Assembly: GCA_016285335.1 (NCBI GenBank)
Contig: JAEEQO010000071.1
Location: 1-12,625 of the forward strand
DNA: 12,625 bases
DNA from: Victivallales bacterium
GTDB lineage: Bacteria > Verrucomicrobiota > Lentisphaeria > Victivallales > UBA1829
Direction: 5' to 3'
Part shown: positions 6,703-12,625 of the stretch, piece after piece
How the letters are laid out: the number at the start of each line of letters is the position of its first letter
How positions within the stretch are numbered: the stretch's first letter is position 1
Notes under the pieces: model-generated
Database searches by the model: none
Told to the model about the DNA's origin: nothing
Seen by the model: the letters and a program-made list of their open reading frames with translations, nothing else
Position numbers and translations under genes: made by a program

Positions 6703-9018
6703 ATGAAACATAAATCGGTCAGCACCATCGCCGCGATCCTCTGCGGCACAGTTCTTGCGTTCGCAGTCTTCCCGGTGGCGTTCGCGCAGGAGAATGAACC
6801 CGAAGTCATCCTCACCCTGGAAGGGAATTACAAAGGTCAGGTCACGTTCGTGCTCACCGGCGACACGGTCCGGTACGAACACCGCACCATAGTCCCCATA
6901 TACCCGGCCCCGACCGACGTCACTGTCGACGGCAAGCCGTGGAAGGACCTGGATCAGCCGTTCAAGCTCGGTTTTACCCCGGATTTCGAGGATGTCACCG
7001 CCAGGGGAAAAATAGACGGGAGCAAAGTCACATTGTTTCGGGGCCCGGACCGGGTCGAGCTCACGCTCAGGGACCCCGAGGGGGCCGTGCGATACCAGAT
7101 GCAAAACCCTACTGATCCCGACCCGCCCGCCGTCCGCGCGACGCACTTCGCGGTCCCGCTGATTGTCAAAAACATCCACAGCAGTTCCCGCCCGGTTCTG
7201 ATCCCCATGGGCCCGAACCAAATAAAACTGCAGTCGGAGCGCGAAAGACGCGCCGAGCTGGAAATAGCGCTCAAAGTTCTTGAGGAAAAACCGGTCACCC
7301 CGGAGATTTCCCGGGTTCCGTCTTCCCGGTCCCGGACGGAGTCGATCGACATGCTGCGCAGGCAGATCGATGATGCCGACCGTAACATCAGGCGCCTGGA
7401 AGAGCTCGCCGAAAAGGAAGCAGCTCTGGACGATCTGGACTCTGACGAGGCAAAGGCCGACGAGGATTTGCAGAAACTGCTTGAGTTCCGCAATAAAATG
7501 GAAGCGGATCTTCAGGCGCTCGAGCAGGATCCCGCGGCCGACAGGAAGCAGATCAGCCAGATGCGTCAGAACCTTCTTCTTTATGACGGGATGCTCAAAA
7601 ATGCGAGAGTCCGGCTCGCGAACGGGGCGATTTCCTTAAAACTGGGGCCGGTTTCAAGTAACGAGCGCGACGGAGTGACCTTCCCTCCGCCAGAAGCGCC
7701 GTGGCAGACAGCCGCGAGACCGGGTTCCGCCACGACGCAGACGAGCGGACCCGCCGCATCAAAAGCCGACGTCGACCGGAAGCAGCAGGACCTCCTCGCG
7801 GGCGTGCCGCTCTGGAATCCGGAGCAGGACGGACCGCCCGAAATCCGGCTCCGCGAACTCGTCAATGATACGGCGAAGCGTGCGGAAGCCAATCTCCGTT
7901 CGATCGGCGCCGTCATGACCACTTCGATCGACGCCGAACATTCCGCCGCCGACGTTGATTTTTTCATCACCGACGACTTCAGAAAAATTGTCTGTTTCAT
8001 CGATGAAATCGAGAAGACCACGCCGCGTCTGCGCTGGCGCCGTGTCGAAATCCGCGTCGAGCCCGTCGGGGGCCGTGCCTTTCCCGAGGAGAAACCGAAG
8101 ACCGATGCCAGAAAGTTCCGTATGCTCGGGCAGATTCGAGTTATCAGGCACACACCCGCCAAAAAGGAGACCGTTCCGGCGGCCGGTGACTCCGCCTCGG
8201 CGAAGGAAAAGGTGAAGAAAGAGCCGGTCTATCCCGGCGATCCGGATTTCCTCGCCAAACTTTACGATCTGACTCTCGCGCTCCCCGAGGAGGCGCTCGT
8301 GACCAATTTCCGGTTCAACAACGGAAACTGCGACCTCACGATCCAGACGGAGACCGCCAGAATCGACCTCGAACGACGCATGGTCTTCCCCTACTGGAGG
8401 ATCGGTAGAATGCAGCAGAGGATCATGGCCGACGTCGTTTCCTCGTCCGTATCCCTTGTCAGAAATGACGATCCTGCCCGGCCGCAAAAGGACAGCGTAA
8501 CCAGGGCAGACAAAATCGACGCCATCGTGGCGCTGAACATCTTCGACCCGGACCGCACCCCGAAAAAGTCCGCCGACAGCGGCAGGCCCGCCGTTCTGCC
8601 CGGCTCGATGGTGATCCGCTCGGATGAAATACTGAAACGGCAGTTGGAAGACGTGAAGCGAACCCGTACCGAGCTTGAGTCCCTGCTCAATTCGCTCCAG
8701 CAGACGCAGGGAGGCATCACGAAAGAGCAGACCGACCTGATCCGCCAGCGCATCGAAGTCTACGATCAGCAGATCGAACGCATTCAGGAACAGCTGAAGG
8801 CGCTTCAGCCGAACGGCGCGGAGTTCGGCGAGGCGGAGTTGGAACAGCAGCTGCAGGAAGCCGTCAAAAACCACGCCGAGCTTGATTCCTTGCACCGGAC
8901 GCTCGAACAGACGCCGGGCGGCACGAAAGAGCAGATCGATCTGGTCCGTCAGCGCCTGGAACGTTCCGAACAGCGCGTCAAGCTCCTTCAGGACAAACTG
9001 AAGAAACTTCGCCCCTGA
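6703..9018 (+). CDS. Secreted coiled-coil protein with PilN/PilO/GspM-like central region
   Basis: This 771-residue protein has a clear signal peptide (MKHKSVSTIAAIL to VAFA, cut after Ala28). Residues 30-155 are probably beta-rich. Residues 175-310 form a charged coiled coil, and 320-380 a Pro/Gln-rich linker. The centre (about 385-620) has short stretches like type II secretion or type IV pilus parts: FFITDDFRKIVCFIDEIE with RWRRVEIRV (PilO/GspM style), LAKLYDLTLALPEEALVTNF (PilN/GspL style) and ALNIFDPDRTP (PilP/GspC style). This likeness comes from pattern memory and is weak. The C-terminus (643-771) is two copies of an about 60-residue coiled-coil hairpin. It is the last gene of the envelope cluster, 54 bases after the membrane-anchored protein. 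It may be a periplasmic scaffold; the true role is unknown. Confidence 0.8.
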   Translation: MKHKSVSTIAAILCGTVLAFAVFPVAFAQENEPEVILTLEGNYKGQVTFVLTGDTVRYEHRTIVPIYPAPTDVTVDGKPWKDLDQPFKLGFTPDFEDVTARGKIDGSKVTLFRGPDRVELTLRDPEGAVRYQMQNPTDPDPPAVRATHFAVPLIVKNIHSSSRPVLIPMGPNQIKLQSERERRAELEIALKVLEEKPVTPEISRVPSSRSRTESIDMLRRQIDDADRNIRRLEELAEKEAALDDLDSDEAKADEDLQKLLEFRNKMEADLQALEQDPAADRKQISQMRQNLLLYDGMLKNARVRLANGAISLKLGPVSSNERDGVTFPPPEAPWQTAARPGSATTQTSGPAASKADVDRKQQDLLAGVPLWNPEQDGPPEIRLRELVNDTAKRAEANLRSIGAVMTTSIDAEHSAADVDFFITDDFRKIVCFIDEIEKTTPRLRWRRVEIRVEPVGGRAFPEEKPKTDARKFRMLGQIRVIRHTPAKKETVPAAGDSASAKEKVKKEPVYPGDPDFLAKLYDLTLALPEEALVTNFRFNNGNCDLTIQTETARIDLERRMVFPYWRIGRMQQRIMADVVSSSVSLVRNDDPARPQKDSVTRADKIDAIVALNIFDPDRTPKKSADSGRPAVLPGSMVIRSDEILKRQLEDVKRTRTELESLLNSLQQTQGGITKEQTDLIRQRIEVYDQQIERIQEQLKALQPNGAEFGEAELEQQLQEAVKNHAELDSLHRTLEQTPGGTKEQIDLVRQRLERSEQRVKLLQDKLKKLRP
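8629..9015 (+). repeat. Tandem coiled-coil hairpin repeat inside the secreted coiled-coil protein
   Basis: Residues 643-702 and 711-771 align along their length. Shared landmarks are a Leu/Glu helix (TELESLLNSLQQ and AELDSLHRTLEQ), a Gly-Gly turn, then TKEQTDLIRQRIE and TKEQIDLVRQRLE, ending LKALQP and LKKLRP. A more diverged copy lies at residues 253-305 (LEFRNKMEADLQALEQDP, then RKQISQMRQNL). The pattern suggests antiparallel helical hairpins that arose by duplication. Confidence 0.7.
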
Positions 9019-9021
9019 CGC

Positions 9022-9036
9022 GCGCGGCATCCGCGC
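9022..9036 (+). other. GC-rich hairpin after the envelope cluster
   Basis: GCGCGG-CAT-CCGCGC forms a perfect 6-bp stem three bases after the stop of the coiled-coil gene. It is followed by six A residues, not T residues, so it is not a standard intrinsic terminator for the plus strand. It may still slow the polymerase or protect the 3' end. Confidence 0.25.
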
Positions 9037-9065
9037 AAAAAACGGCCATGCCATCCAAAAACGAT

Positions 9066-9094
9066 TTGACTTTTGTCTGTTCCTGTCGTAAATT
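9066..9094 (+). promoter_or_regulatory. Sigma70-type promoter for the mntA-hepT operon
   Basis: TTGACT (9066-9071) and TAAATT (9089-9094) are spaced by exactly 17 bases. Transcription would start near 9101, inside the AAACGT repeats, which places those repeats well for repression. Confidence 0.65.
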
Positions 9095-9096
9095 AT

Positions 9097-9125
9097 AAAC
9101 GTAAACGTTAAAAGGAAAACGTTTT
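9097..9125. promoter_or_regulatory. Candidate operator: AAACGT repeats at the mntA-hepT start site
   Basis: AAACGT occurs three times (9097-9102, 9103-9108, 9117-9122). The last two also form an inverted repeat, AAACGTT (9103-9109) against AACGTTT (9118-9124), with an 8-base loop. Its position over the transcription start fits a repressor site. Autoregulation by the toxin-antitoxin pair is inferred, not shown. Confidence 0.4.
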
Positions 9126-9146
9126 TTTCACGCGGGAGACGGAACC

Positions 9147-9440
9147 ATGTGCCAGCTCGACCGACTGCACAGTTTAAGACGCGAAATCTACGAGATCGCC
9201 AGAAAACACAAAGCCGAAAAGGTTTATGTGTTCGGTTCCTGCGCCCGCAAGGAAGAGTCGCCCGACAGCGACATCGATTTTGTCGCCGAATTCGCTCCGC
9301 ACTCTTCTTTGTTTGACATCGGCGGGTTGCAGTATGATCTGCAAAAGTTCCTCGGATGCAGGGTCGACCTGATCCCGGAGGATTCTCTGGCGGATGATGC
9401 GTTCGCGGCAAATGCCCGAAAGGAAATGATCCTGTTATGA
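9147..9440 (+). CDS. mntA: MntA-like minimal nucleotidyltransferase antitoxin
   Basis: A 97-residue protein of the polymerase-beta-like minimal nucleotidyltransferase family. The signature GSx10DxD is complete: Gly30-Ser31, then Asp42 and Asp44 (GSCARKEESPDSDID). A third acidic residue, Asp74, sits in CRVDLIP, matching the GSx10DxDxnD active site. In studied MntA/HepT pairs this enzyme neutralises the HEPN toxin by adding AMP groups to the Tyr of the toxin's R-x4-H-x-Y motif, using ATP. The length is typical. GGGAG at 9134-9138 precedes the ATG by 8 bases. The stop overlaps the toxin start as ATGA (9437-9440), so translation is probably coupled. All catalytic residues are present although the partner gene is broken. 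Confidence 0.9.
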   Translation: MCQLDRLHSLRREIYEIARKHKAEKVYVFGSCARKEESPDSDIDFVAEFAPHSSLFDIGGLQYDLQKFLGCRVDLIPEDSLADDAFAANARKEMILL

Positions 9441-9759
9441 CGGACGACCGCGCCAGAATCGAGCACATGCTTCAAAGCATTGAGCGTATTCAGGATGCGA
9501 TGAAAGACGTTTCCGAGGAGGATTTCTTTCAATCAAGGATTCTGCTGGACGCCATGTCTTTCAACTTCGCGATTCTCGGGGAAGCCGCCAACAAGGTCTC
9601 CATCGTCTTCCGGAGATTCCGTGGGGAGACATCATCGGGATGCGGAACATTCTGATCCACGATTACGTCAAGCCCCAGCCGAAGTACATGTGGGACGCAT
9701 ACCGGAACGATCTGGAACCTCTGAAAGCCCGGCTTCTGGAAATCCTGAAGGAACTCTGA
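9437..9759 (+). pseudogene. hepT: HepT-like HEPN toxin, interrupted by a frame change
   Basis: In intact relatives this is a small helical HEPN ribonuclease, the toxin partner of MntA. The first frame gives MTDDRARIEHMLQSIERIQD through ILGEAANKVSIVF (residues 1-58, a typical DUF86/HepT start), then unrelated residues to a stop at 9653-9655. From about 9610 the frame one base back continues the family: PEIPWGDIIGMRNILIHDY, ending LLEILKEL and a stop at 9757-9759. This second part holds the catalytic and AMP-acceptor motif R-x4-H-x-Y (RNILIHDY, 9643-9666). The frame change fits a loss of 3n+1 bases. Only about four residues lie between KV and PEIPW, whereas I recall about eight in relatives, so roughly 13 bases may be missing. 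No slippery heptamer is visible, so programmed frameshifting is unlikely. The toxin is probably dead unless this is a sequencing error. Confidence 0.85.
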
Positions 9760-9792
9760 TTCCCGTTCATCAAATCGTACTTGCTTCTTTCC

Positions 9793-10794
9793 ATGCAAAA
9801 CTCCGAAGAAACTGAAAAAACAGGCTCCCCGCCAAGCGCTCCGGCTCCCCGGATCGAACGGTCCGGCGGCCACATGGAAACGCCCGAGAGCCTGTTTCAG
9901 TTCTTCTGGCATTATCGCCGAAGGTTCATCCTGCTTGTCATTTTTGTTCTTTTTGTGGCTTTCGCCATATATGATATCAGTTATCTCCATTGGCCGGGAA
10001 TCGATGCGGGCTTGTGCCGCATCGGCAGACACACGACCTATCTCGGCAATGTGCGATACGCGCTGACTCCCGACCGGAACGAGCTCGTGGTCTCCTACGA
10101 CCTGGTGACGATGCAGGAGGGCTGGCTGGAAAATAGCCGATTCCTGGCGGCGTCCCGTCAGGCGGAAACACGCATCCCGCTGGACCCCATGCCGGACACC
10201 GTGAAGCGTTATGTTGTGAACGTCGTCGTCGATCCGAATGTCGAGGCGGTCCGTTATGTAGGGTCCGAAAGGATCGGCGGTTCGGAATGGCCGCCGTCGT
10301 TTCCTGTAATGGGCATTCTCGTGCCGGATCCTGAGCCGGAATCCCGGGAGACCCGGGGCGACACGCAGAAGCTGCCGGACGGCCCGAATTGCAGTCTGCA
10401 CCTACGCGTAGACGACCTACCGCTCCTTTCCGGGAATTTCTCCTGCCGGATATGGAACGATTCGCTTGCCAAGGTAAGGAATGCAAATGGCGGCTACAAT
10501 TATTTCAGCCCTACAGGATCCGCGGTGCTGATCCCGTACGACCGGGACGGCGACCGCCATGTCATGCTTTGCGCCATGTGGGATAATGGCCCGGTGCCGT
10601 TTTACCGGCAGATCATAGAGGAGCATCCCGAGATCAACCGGATCACCTGGGATACGCCGGCTTCGCCGTTCCGGACCTGGTGCGGACGGATCCTGTCGCT
10701 TCCGCTCGGGCTGCTTGAAGATTTTTTCTTCTGGGGTCCCCTTTGGCTGCTGCTCTGGTTCGTGCAGGCCGTCGGGGGCGTCTTCCATATTTGA
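9793..10794 (+). CDS. Membrane protein of unknown function with hydrophobic segments at both ends
   Basis: A protein of 333 residues if it starts at the ATG 9793. A TTG four codons earlier and an ATG at 9874 are alternatives, and none has a good ribosome binding site. After a Pro/Glu-rich head, a transmembrane helix lies at about 45-60 (RRRFILLVIFVLFVAFAIY); the Arg cluster before it favours a cytoplasmic N-terminus. A long soluble region follows, with VVSYDLVTMQEGW, a stretch of short beta-like segments, and VLIPYDRDGDRHVMLCAMW near 230-260. The last 33 residues are again hydrophobic with aromatics (FFFWGPLWLLLWFVQ), suggesting a second membrane pass. I do not recognise a family. It begins 33 bases after the hepT remnant and may be read from the mntA promoter. 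Function unknown. Confidence 0.7.
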   Translation: MQNSEETEKTGSPPSAPAPRIERSGGHMETPESLFQFFWHYRRRFILLVIFVLFVAFAIYDISYLHWPGIDAGLCRIGRHTTYLGNVRYALTPDRNELVVSYDLVTMQEGWLENSRFLAASRQAETRIPLDPMPDTVKRYVVNVVVDPNVEAVRYVGSERIGGSEWPPSFPVMGILVPDPEPESRETRGDTQKLPDGPNCSLHLRVDDLPLLSGNFSCRIWNDSLAKVRNANGGYNYFSPTGSAVLIPYDRDGDRHVMLCAMWDNGPVPFYRQIIEEHPEINRITWDTPASPFRTWCGRILSLPLGLLEDFFFWGPLWLLLWFVQAVGGVFHI

Positions 10795-10808
10795 TGTTTC
10801 CGCGGATG

Positions 10809-10823
10809 CCGCCGCTCCGGCGG
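10809..10823 (+). other. GC-rich hairpin downstream of the membrane protein gene
   Basis: CCGCCG-CTC-CGGCGG is a perfect 6-bp stem 14 bases after the stop. No T-run follows, so its role as a terminator is unproven. The rest of 10795-10880 shows only GC-rich sequence ending in short A-runs. Confidence 0.2.
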
Positions 10824-10881
10824 GCCGCCCGTCCCGCACGCGCCATCGCGCGAAAAACTCTATAAAAAGGAAGGGAAACGA

Positions 10882-10910
10882 CTGGTTATTTCCGGAAAAT
10901 GCTGTATATT
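10882..10910 (+). promoter_or_regulatory. Probable promoter of the rpiB-glyA fusion
   Basis: TATATT (10905-10910) lies 17 bases after CTGGTT (10882-10887), a weak -35. Without gaps, the 31 bases from -35 to just past -10 match the GH43 promoter at 22 positions. The palindrome TTTCCGGAAA (10889-10898) sits in the spacer and could be a protein-binding site. The leader would be about 92 bases; it includes a TTGTTT/AAACAA stem (10919-10937), and I see no known riboswitch in it. Confidence 0.5.
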
Positions 10911-11008
10911 ATATGGGCTTGTTTTCGTTTTAAACAAAATTGAGGCGGAAACGGGCGCTGAATACGCTTTTTTCAACGGCAAACAGCCAATCAATAAGGA
11001 CACCACAA

Positions 11009-12625
11009 ATGAACAAGATCACGGACTGGTACGGCTCCACCGGGCTGACCATGGGCATCGCCGCCGACCACGGCGGATTCGAACTGAAAGCGAAACTCAT
11101 CCCGTTCCTCGAAGGCAAGGGATTTACCGTGAAGGACTTCGGCCCCACGGTTTACGATGCCGGGGACGACTACTCCGTGTTCGGTTCCGCGATGGCGAAG
11201 GCCGTCTCCAAGGGCGAAATCCAGCTCGGCATCCTGCTCTGCCGCAGCGGAGCCGGCATGGTCATCACCGCCGACCGCTTCCACGGCGTCCGCGCCGTCG
11301 TGGCATTCTGCAAGGAGAACACCAAGGCCAGCCGCGAGCACAACTGTTCGAACGTGCTGGTCATTCCTGCCGACTACATGGACGAGGCGAAGATGAAGGA
11401 GCTCATCGAAGTGTGGCTCTCCACCCCGTTCTCCGGTGACGCCCGCCACGTGCGCCGCCTCGAAATCCTCGAAAAACGCACCTACGACGACATCGCGGCG
11501 ATCCGTTCCGTCGACCCGGAGATCGCCAGTCTGATCGACAAGGAAGCCGGCCGCCAGTTCAACGGCATCGAGCTCATCGCCTCCGAAAACTTCACCAGCA
11601 CCGCCATCCGCGCCGCGCAGGGTTCCGTGCTCACCAACAAGTACGCCGAAGGCTATCCGCGCAAGCGCTATTACAACGGCTGCGAATTCGTCGACGAGGT
11701 GGAGCAGCTCGCGATCGACCGCGCGAAGGAACTCTTCGGCGCCGAGGCCGCGAACGTGCAGCCCCACGCGGGCAGCCAGGCGAACATGGCGGTCTACTTC
11801 GCGCTGCTGAATCCCGGCGACACCGTGCTCTCCATGAGCCTCGACCACGGCGGCCACCTCACGCACGGCCACCCGATGAACTTCAGCGGCAACCTGTTCC
11901 ACATCGTGCCCTACGGCGTCTCCGCCGAGACCGAGCGCCTCGACTACGACGAGATCGAACGCCTCGCCATGGAGCACAAGCCCCGCATGATCCTCGCCGG
12001 CGCCTCCGCCTATCCGCGCGCCATCGACTTCGCCCGCCTGCGCCAGATCGCCGACAAGGCGAACGCGTTCCTCTTCGTGGACATGGCACACATCGCCGGT
12101 CTGGTCGCCGCCGGTCTGCACCAGAACCCGGTCCCGTACTGCGACGTCGTGACCACCACCACGCACAAGACCCTCCGCGGCCCGCGTTCCGGCCTGATCC
12201 TCTGCAAGGAAAAATACATCAAGGCGATCAATTCGAAGGTCTTCCCCGGCCTCCAGGGCGGCCCGCTGATGCACGTGATCGCCGCGAAGGCCATCTGCTT
12301 CAAGGAAGCCATGTCGCCCGAGTTCAAGGCGTACCAGCAGCAGATCGTGAAGAACGCCGCCACGCTCGCCGACGCGCTCGCCGACAAGGGATTCCGCATC
12401 GTTTCCGGCGGCACCGACAACCACCTGATGCTCGTCGACCTGCGTCCGCGCCACGCCACCGGCAAGGAGATCGCCACCGCGCTGGACAAGGCCGCGATCA
12501 CGGTCAACAAGAACATGATCCCGTTCGATCCCGAAAAGCCGTTCGTCACCAGCGGCATCCGCATCGGTACGCCCGCCGTCACCACGCGCGGCATGAAGGA
12601 GCCGGAAATGCTCCGCATCGCCGAC
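11009..12625 (+). CDS. rpiB-glyA: Fused ribose-5-phosphate isomerase B / serine hydroxymethyltransferase (3' end outside window)
   Basis: One open frame of 539 codons joins two whole enzyme families. Residues 12-157 are RpiB, which interconverts ribulose 5-phosphate and ribose 5-phosphate: [12 protein letters not shown], catalytic Cys78 in [11 protein letters not shown], and conserved His111-Asn. From about residue 158, SHMT starts with almost no linker: [20 protein letters not shown] (188-195), HGHPMNFSG (286-294), VDMAHIAGL (Asp358), and the PLP lysine Lys387 in [16 protein letters not shown] makes glycine and 5,10-methylene-tetrahydrofolate from serine and tetrahydrofolate in the cytoplasm. 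Only the last part of SHMT is missing, because the window ends. AAGGA at 10996-11000 precedes the ATG by 8 bases. I checked the codon register through the junction and saw no stop or frameshift. In many genomes the two genes are separate; some carry rpiB just upstream of glyA. Confidence 0.95.
   Translation, partial: MNKITDWYGSTGLTMGIAADHGGFELKAKLIPFLEGKGFTVKDFGPTVYDAGDDYSVFGSAMAKAVSKGEIQLGILLCRSGAGMVITADRFHGVRAVVAFCKENTKASREHNCSNVLVIPADYMDEAKMKELIEVWLSTPFSGDARHVRRLEILEKRTYDDIAAIRSVDPEIASLIDKEAGRQFNGIELIASENFTSTAIRAAQGSVLTNKYAEGYPRKRYYNGCEFVDEVEQLAIDRAKELFGAEAANVQPHAGSQANMAVYFALLNPGDTVLSMSLDHGGHLTHGHPMNFSGNLFHIVPYGVSAETERLDYDEIERLAMEHKPRMILAGASAYPRAIDFARLRQIADKANAFLFVDMAHIAGLVAAGLHQNPVPYCDVVTTTTHKTLRGPRSGLILCKEKYIKAINSKVFPGLQGGPLMHVIAAKAICFKEAMSPEFKAYQQQIVKNAATLADALADKGFRIVSGGTDNHLMLVDLRPRHATGKEIATALDKAAITVNKNMIPFDPEKPFVTSGIRIGTPAVTTRGMKEPEMLRIAD

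Noticed and set aside
9022..9042. Intrinsic terminator after the coiled-coil gene
   Set aside because: The stem is good but is followed by A residues instead of T residues on the transcribed strand. It is kept only as an unexplained hairpin.
7759..9468. A 569-codon minus-strand frame across the coiled-coil gene and mntA
   Set aside because: It mirrors the codon register of the coiled-coil gene, then crosses the intergenic promoter region and part of the clear nucleotidyltransferase gene. It has no signal sequence or domain.
9595..9625. Programmed -1 frameshift to make full-length HepT
   Set aside because: There is no X-XXY-YYZ slippery heptamer or evident downstream pseudoknot, and the spacing between KV and PEIPW is shorter than in relatives as I recall them, which fits a deletion better.
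10919..11008. Glycine or tetrahydrofolate riboswitch in the leader of rpiB-glyA
   Set aside because: The leader is only about 90 bases and shows none of the paired conserved cores I would expect. Only a weak TTGTTT/AAACAA stem is visible.
10991..12454. A 487-codon minus-strand frame under rpiB-glyA
   Set aside because: It is in codon register with the fusion gene, which carries unmistakable RpiB and SHMT motifs. The mirror product is low-complexity Val/Gly/Asp/His sequence.
1..12625. CRISPR array, tRNA/rRNA genes, transposase or integrase
   Set aside because: I saw no regularly spaced repeats, no cloverleaf or rRNA-like segment, and no DDE, HUH or recombinase motif on either strand. The only repeats are the two leaders and the coding repeats described.

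Overview
The window looks like chromosomal DNA from a free-living or gut-type, Gram-negative, polysaccharide-degrading bacterium. It is GC-rich, with two exported plant-cell-wall glycosidases, a lipoprotein signal, ordinary -35/-10 promoters with 17-nt spacers, and purine-rich ribosome binding sites. The mix would suit the PVC group (for example Lentisphaerota or Verrucomicrobiota), but that is an impression; nothing here fixes the taxon.

Left, minus strand (1-4210). A two-gene arabinan/arabinoxylan operon is read leftwards from a good promoter at 4182-4210. First comes an exported protein with two GH43-type beta-propeller domains (2150-4096). After 57 bases comes an exported GH51-type alpha-L-arabinofuranosidase (complement of 1-2092) that runs off the left edge. 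The GH51 protein begins with a shortened relative of the first propeller of its neighbour. Together the two enzymes would strip arabinose and cut arabino-/xylo-oligosaccharides outside the cytoplasm.

Centre, plus strand (4345-9018). A divergent cluster of three unrecognised envelope genes: a predicted lipoprotein (4345-5535), a single-pass membrane-anchored helical protein that is much AT-richer (5560-6648), and a secreted coiled-coil protein (6703-9018). The last has weak likeness to PilN/PilO/GspM-type secretion components and carries three related coiled-coil hairpins. The two internal gene junctions carry the same 39-bp leader (35/39 identical), and the likeness continues into the signal sequences.

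Right, plus strand (9066-12625). A MntA/HepT (MNT/HEPN) toxin-antitoxin operon follows, with its own promoter and AAACGT repeats. The nucleotidyltransferase antitoxin is intact. The HEPN toxin is broken by a frame change just before its R-x4-H-x-Y motif. Next is an unrecognised membrane protein (9793-10794). Then, from its own promoter, comes an in-frame fusion of ribose-5-phosphate isomerase B and serine hydroxymethyltransferase (11009 to the right edge, incomplete).

There is no gap of more than 300 bases without a gene. I found no tRNA, rRNA, CRISPR array or transposase. The best candidates for something new are the envelope cluster with its duplicated leaders, the RpiB-GlyA fusion, and the GH43-derived stub on the GH51 enzyme.
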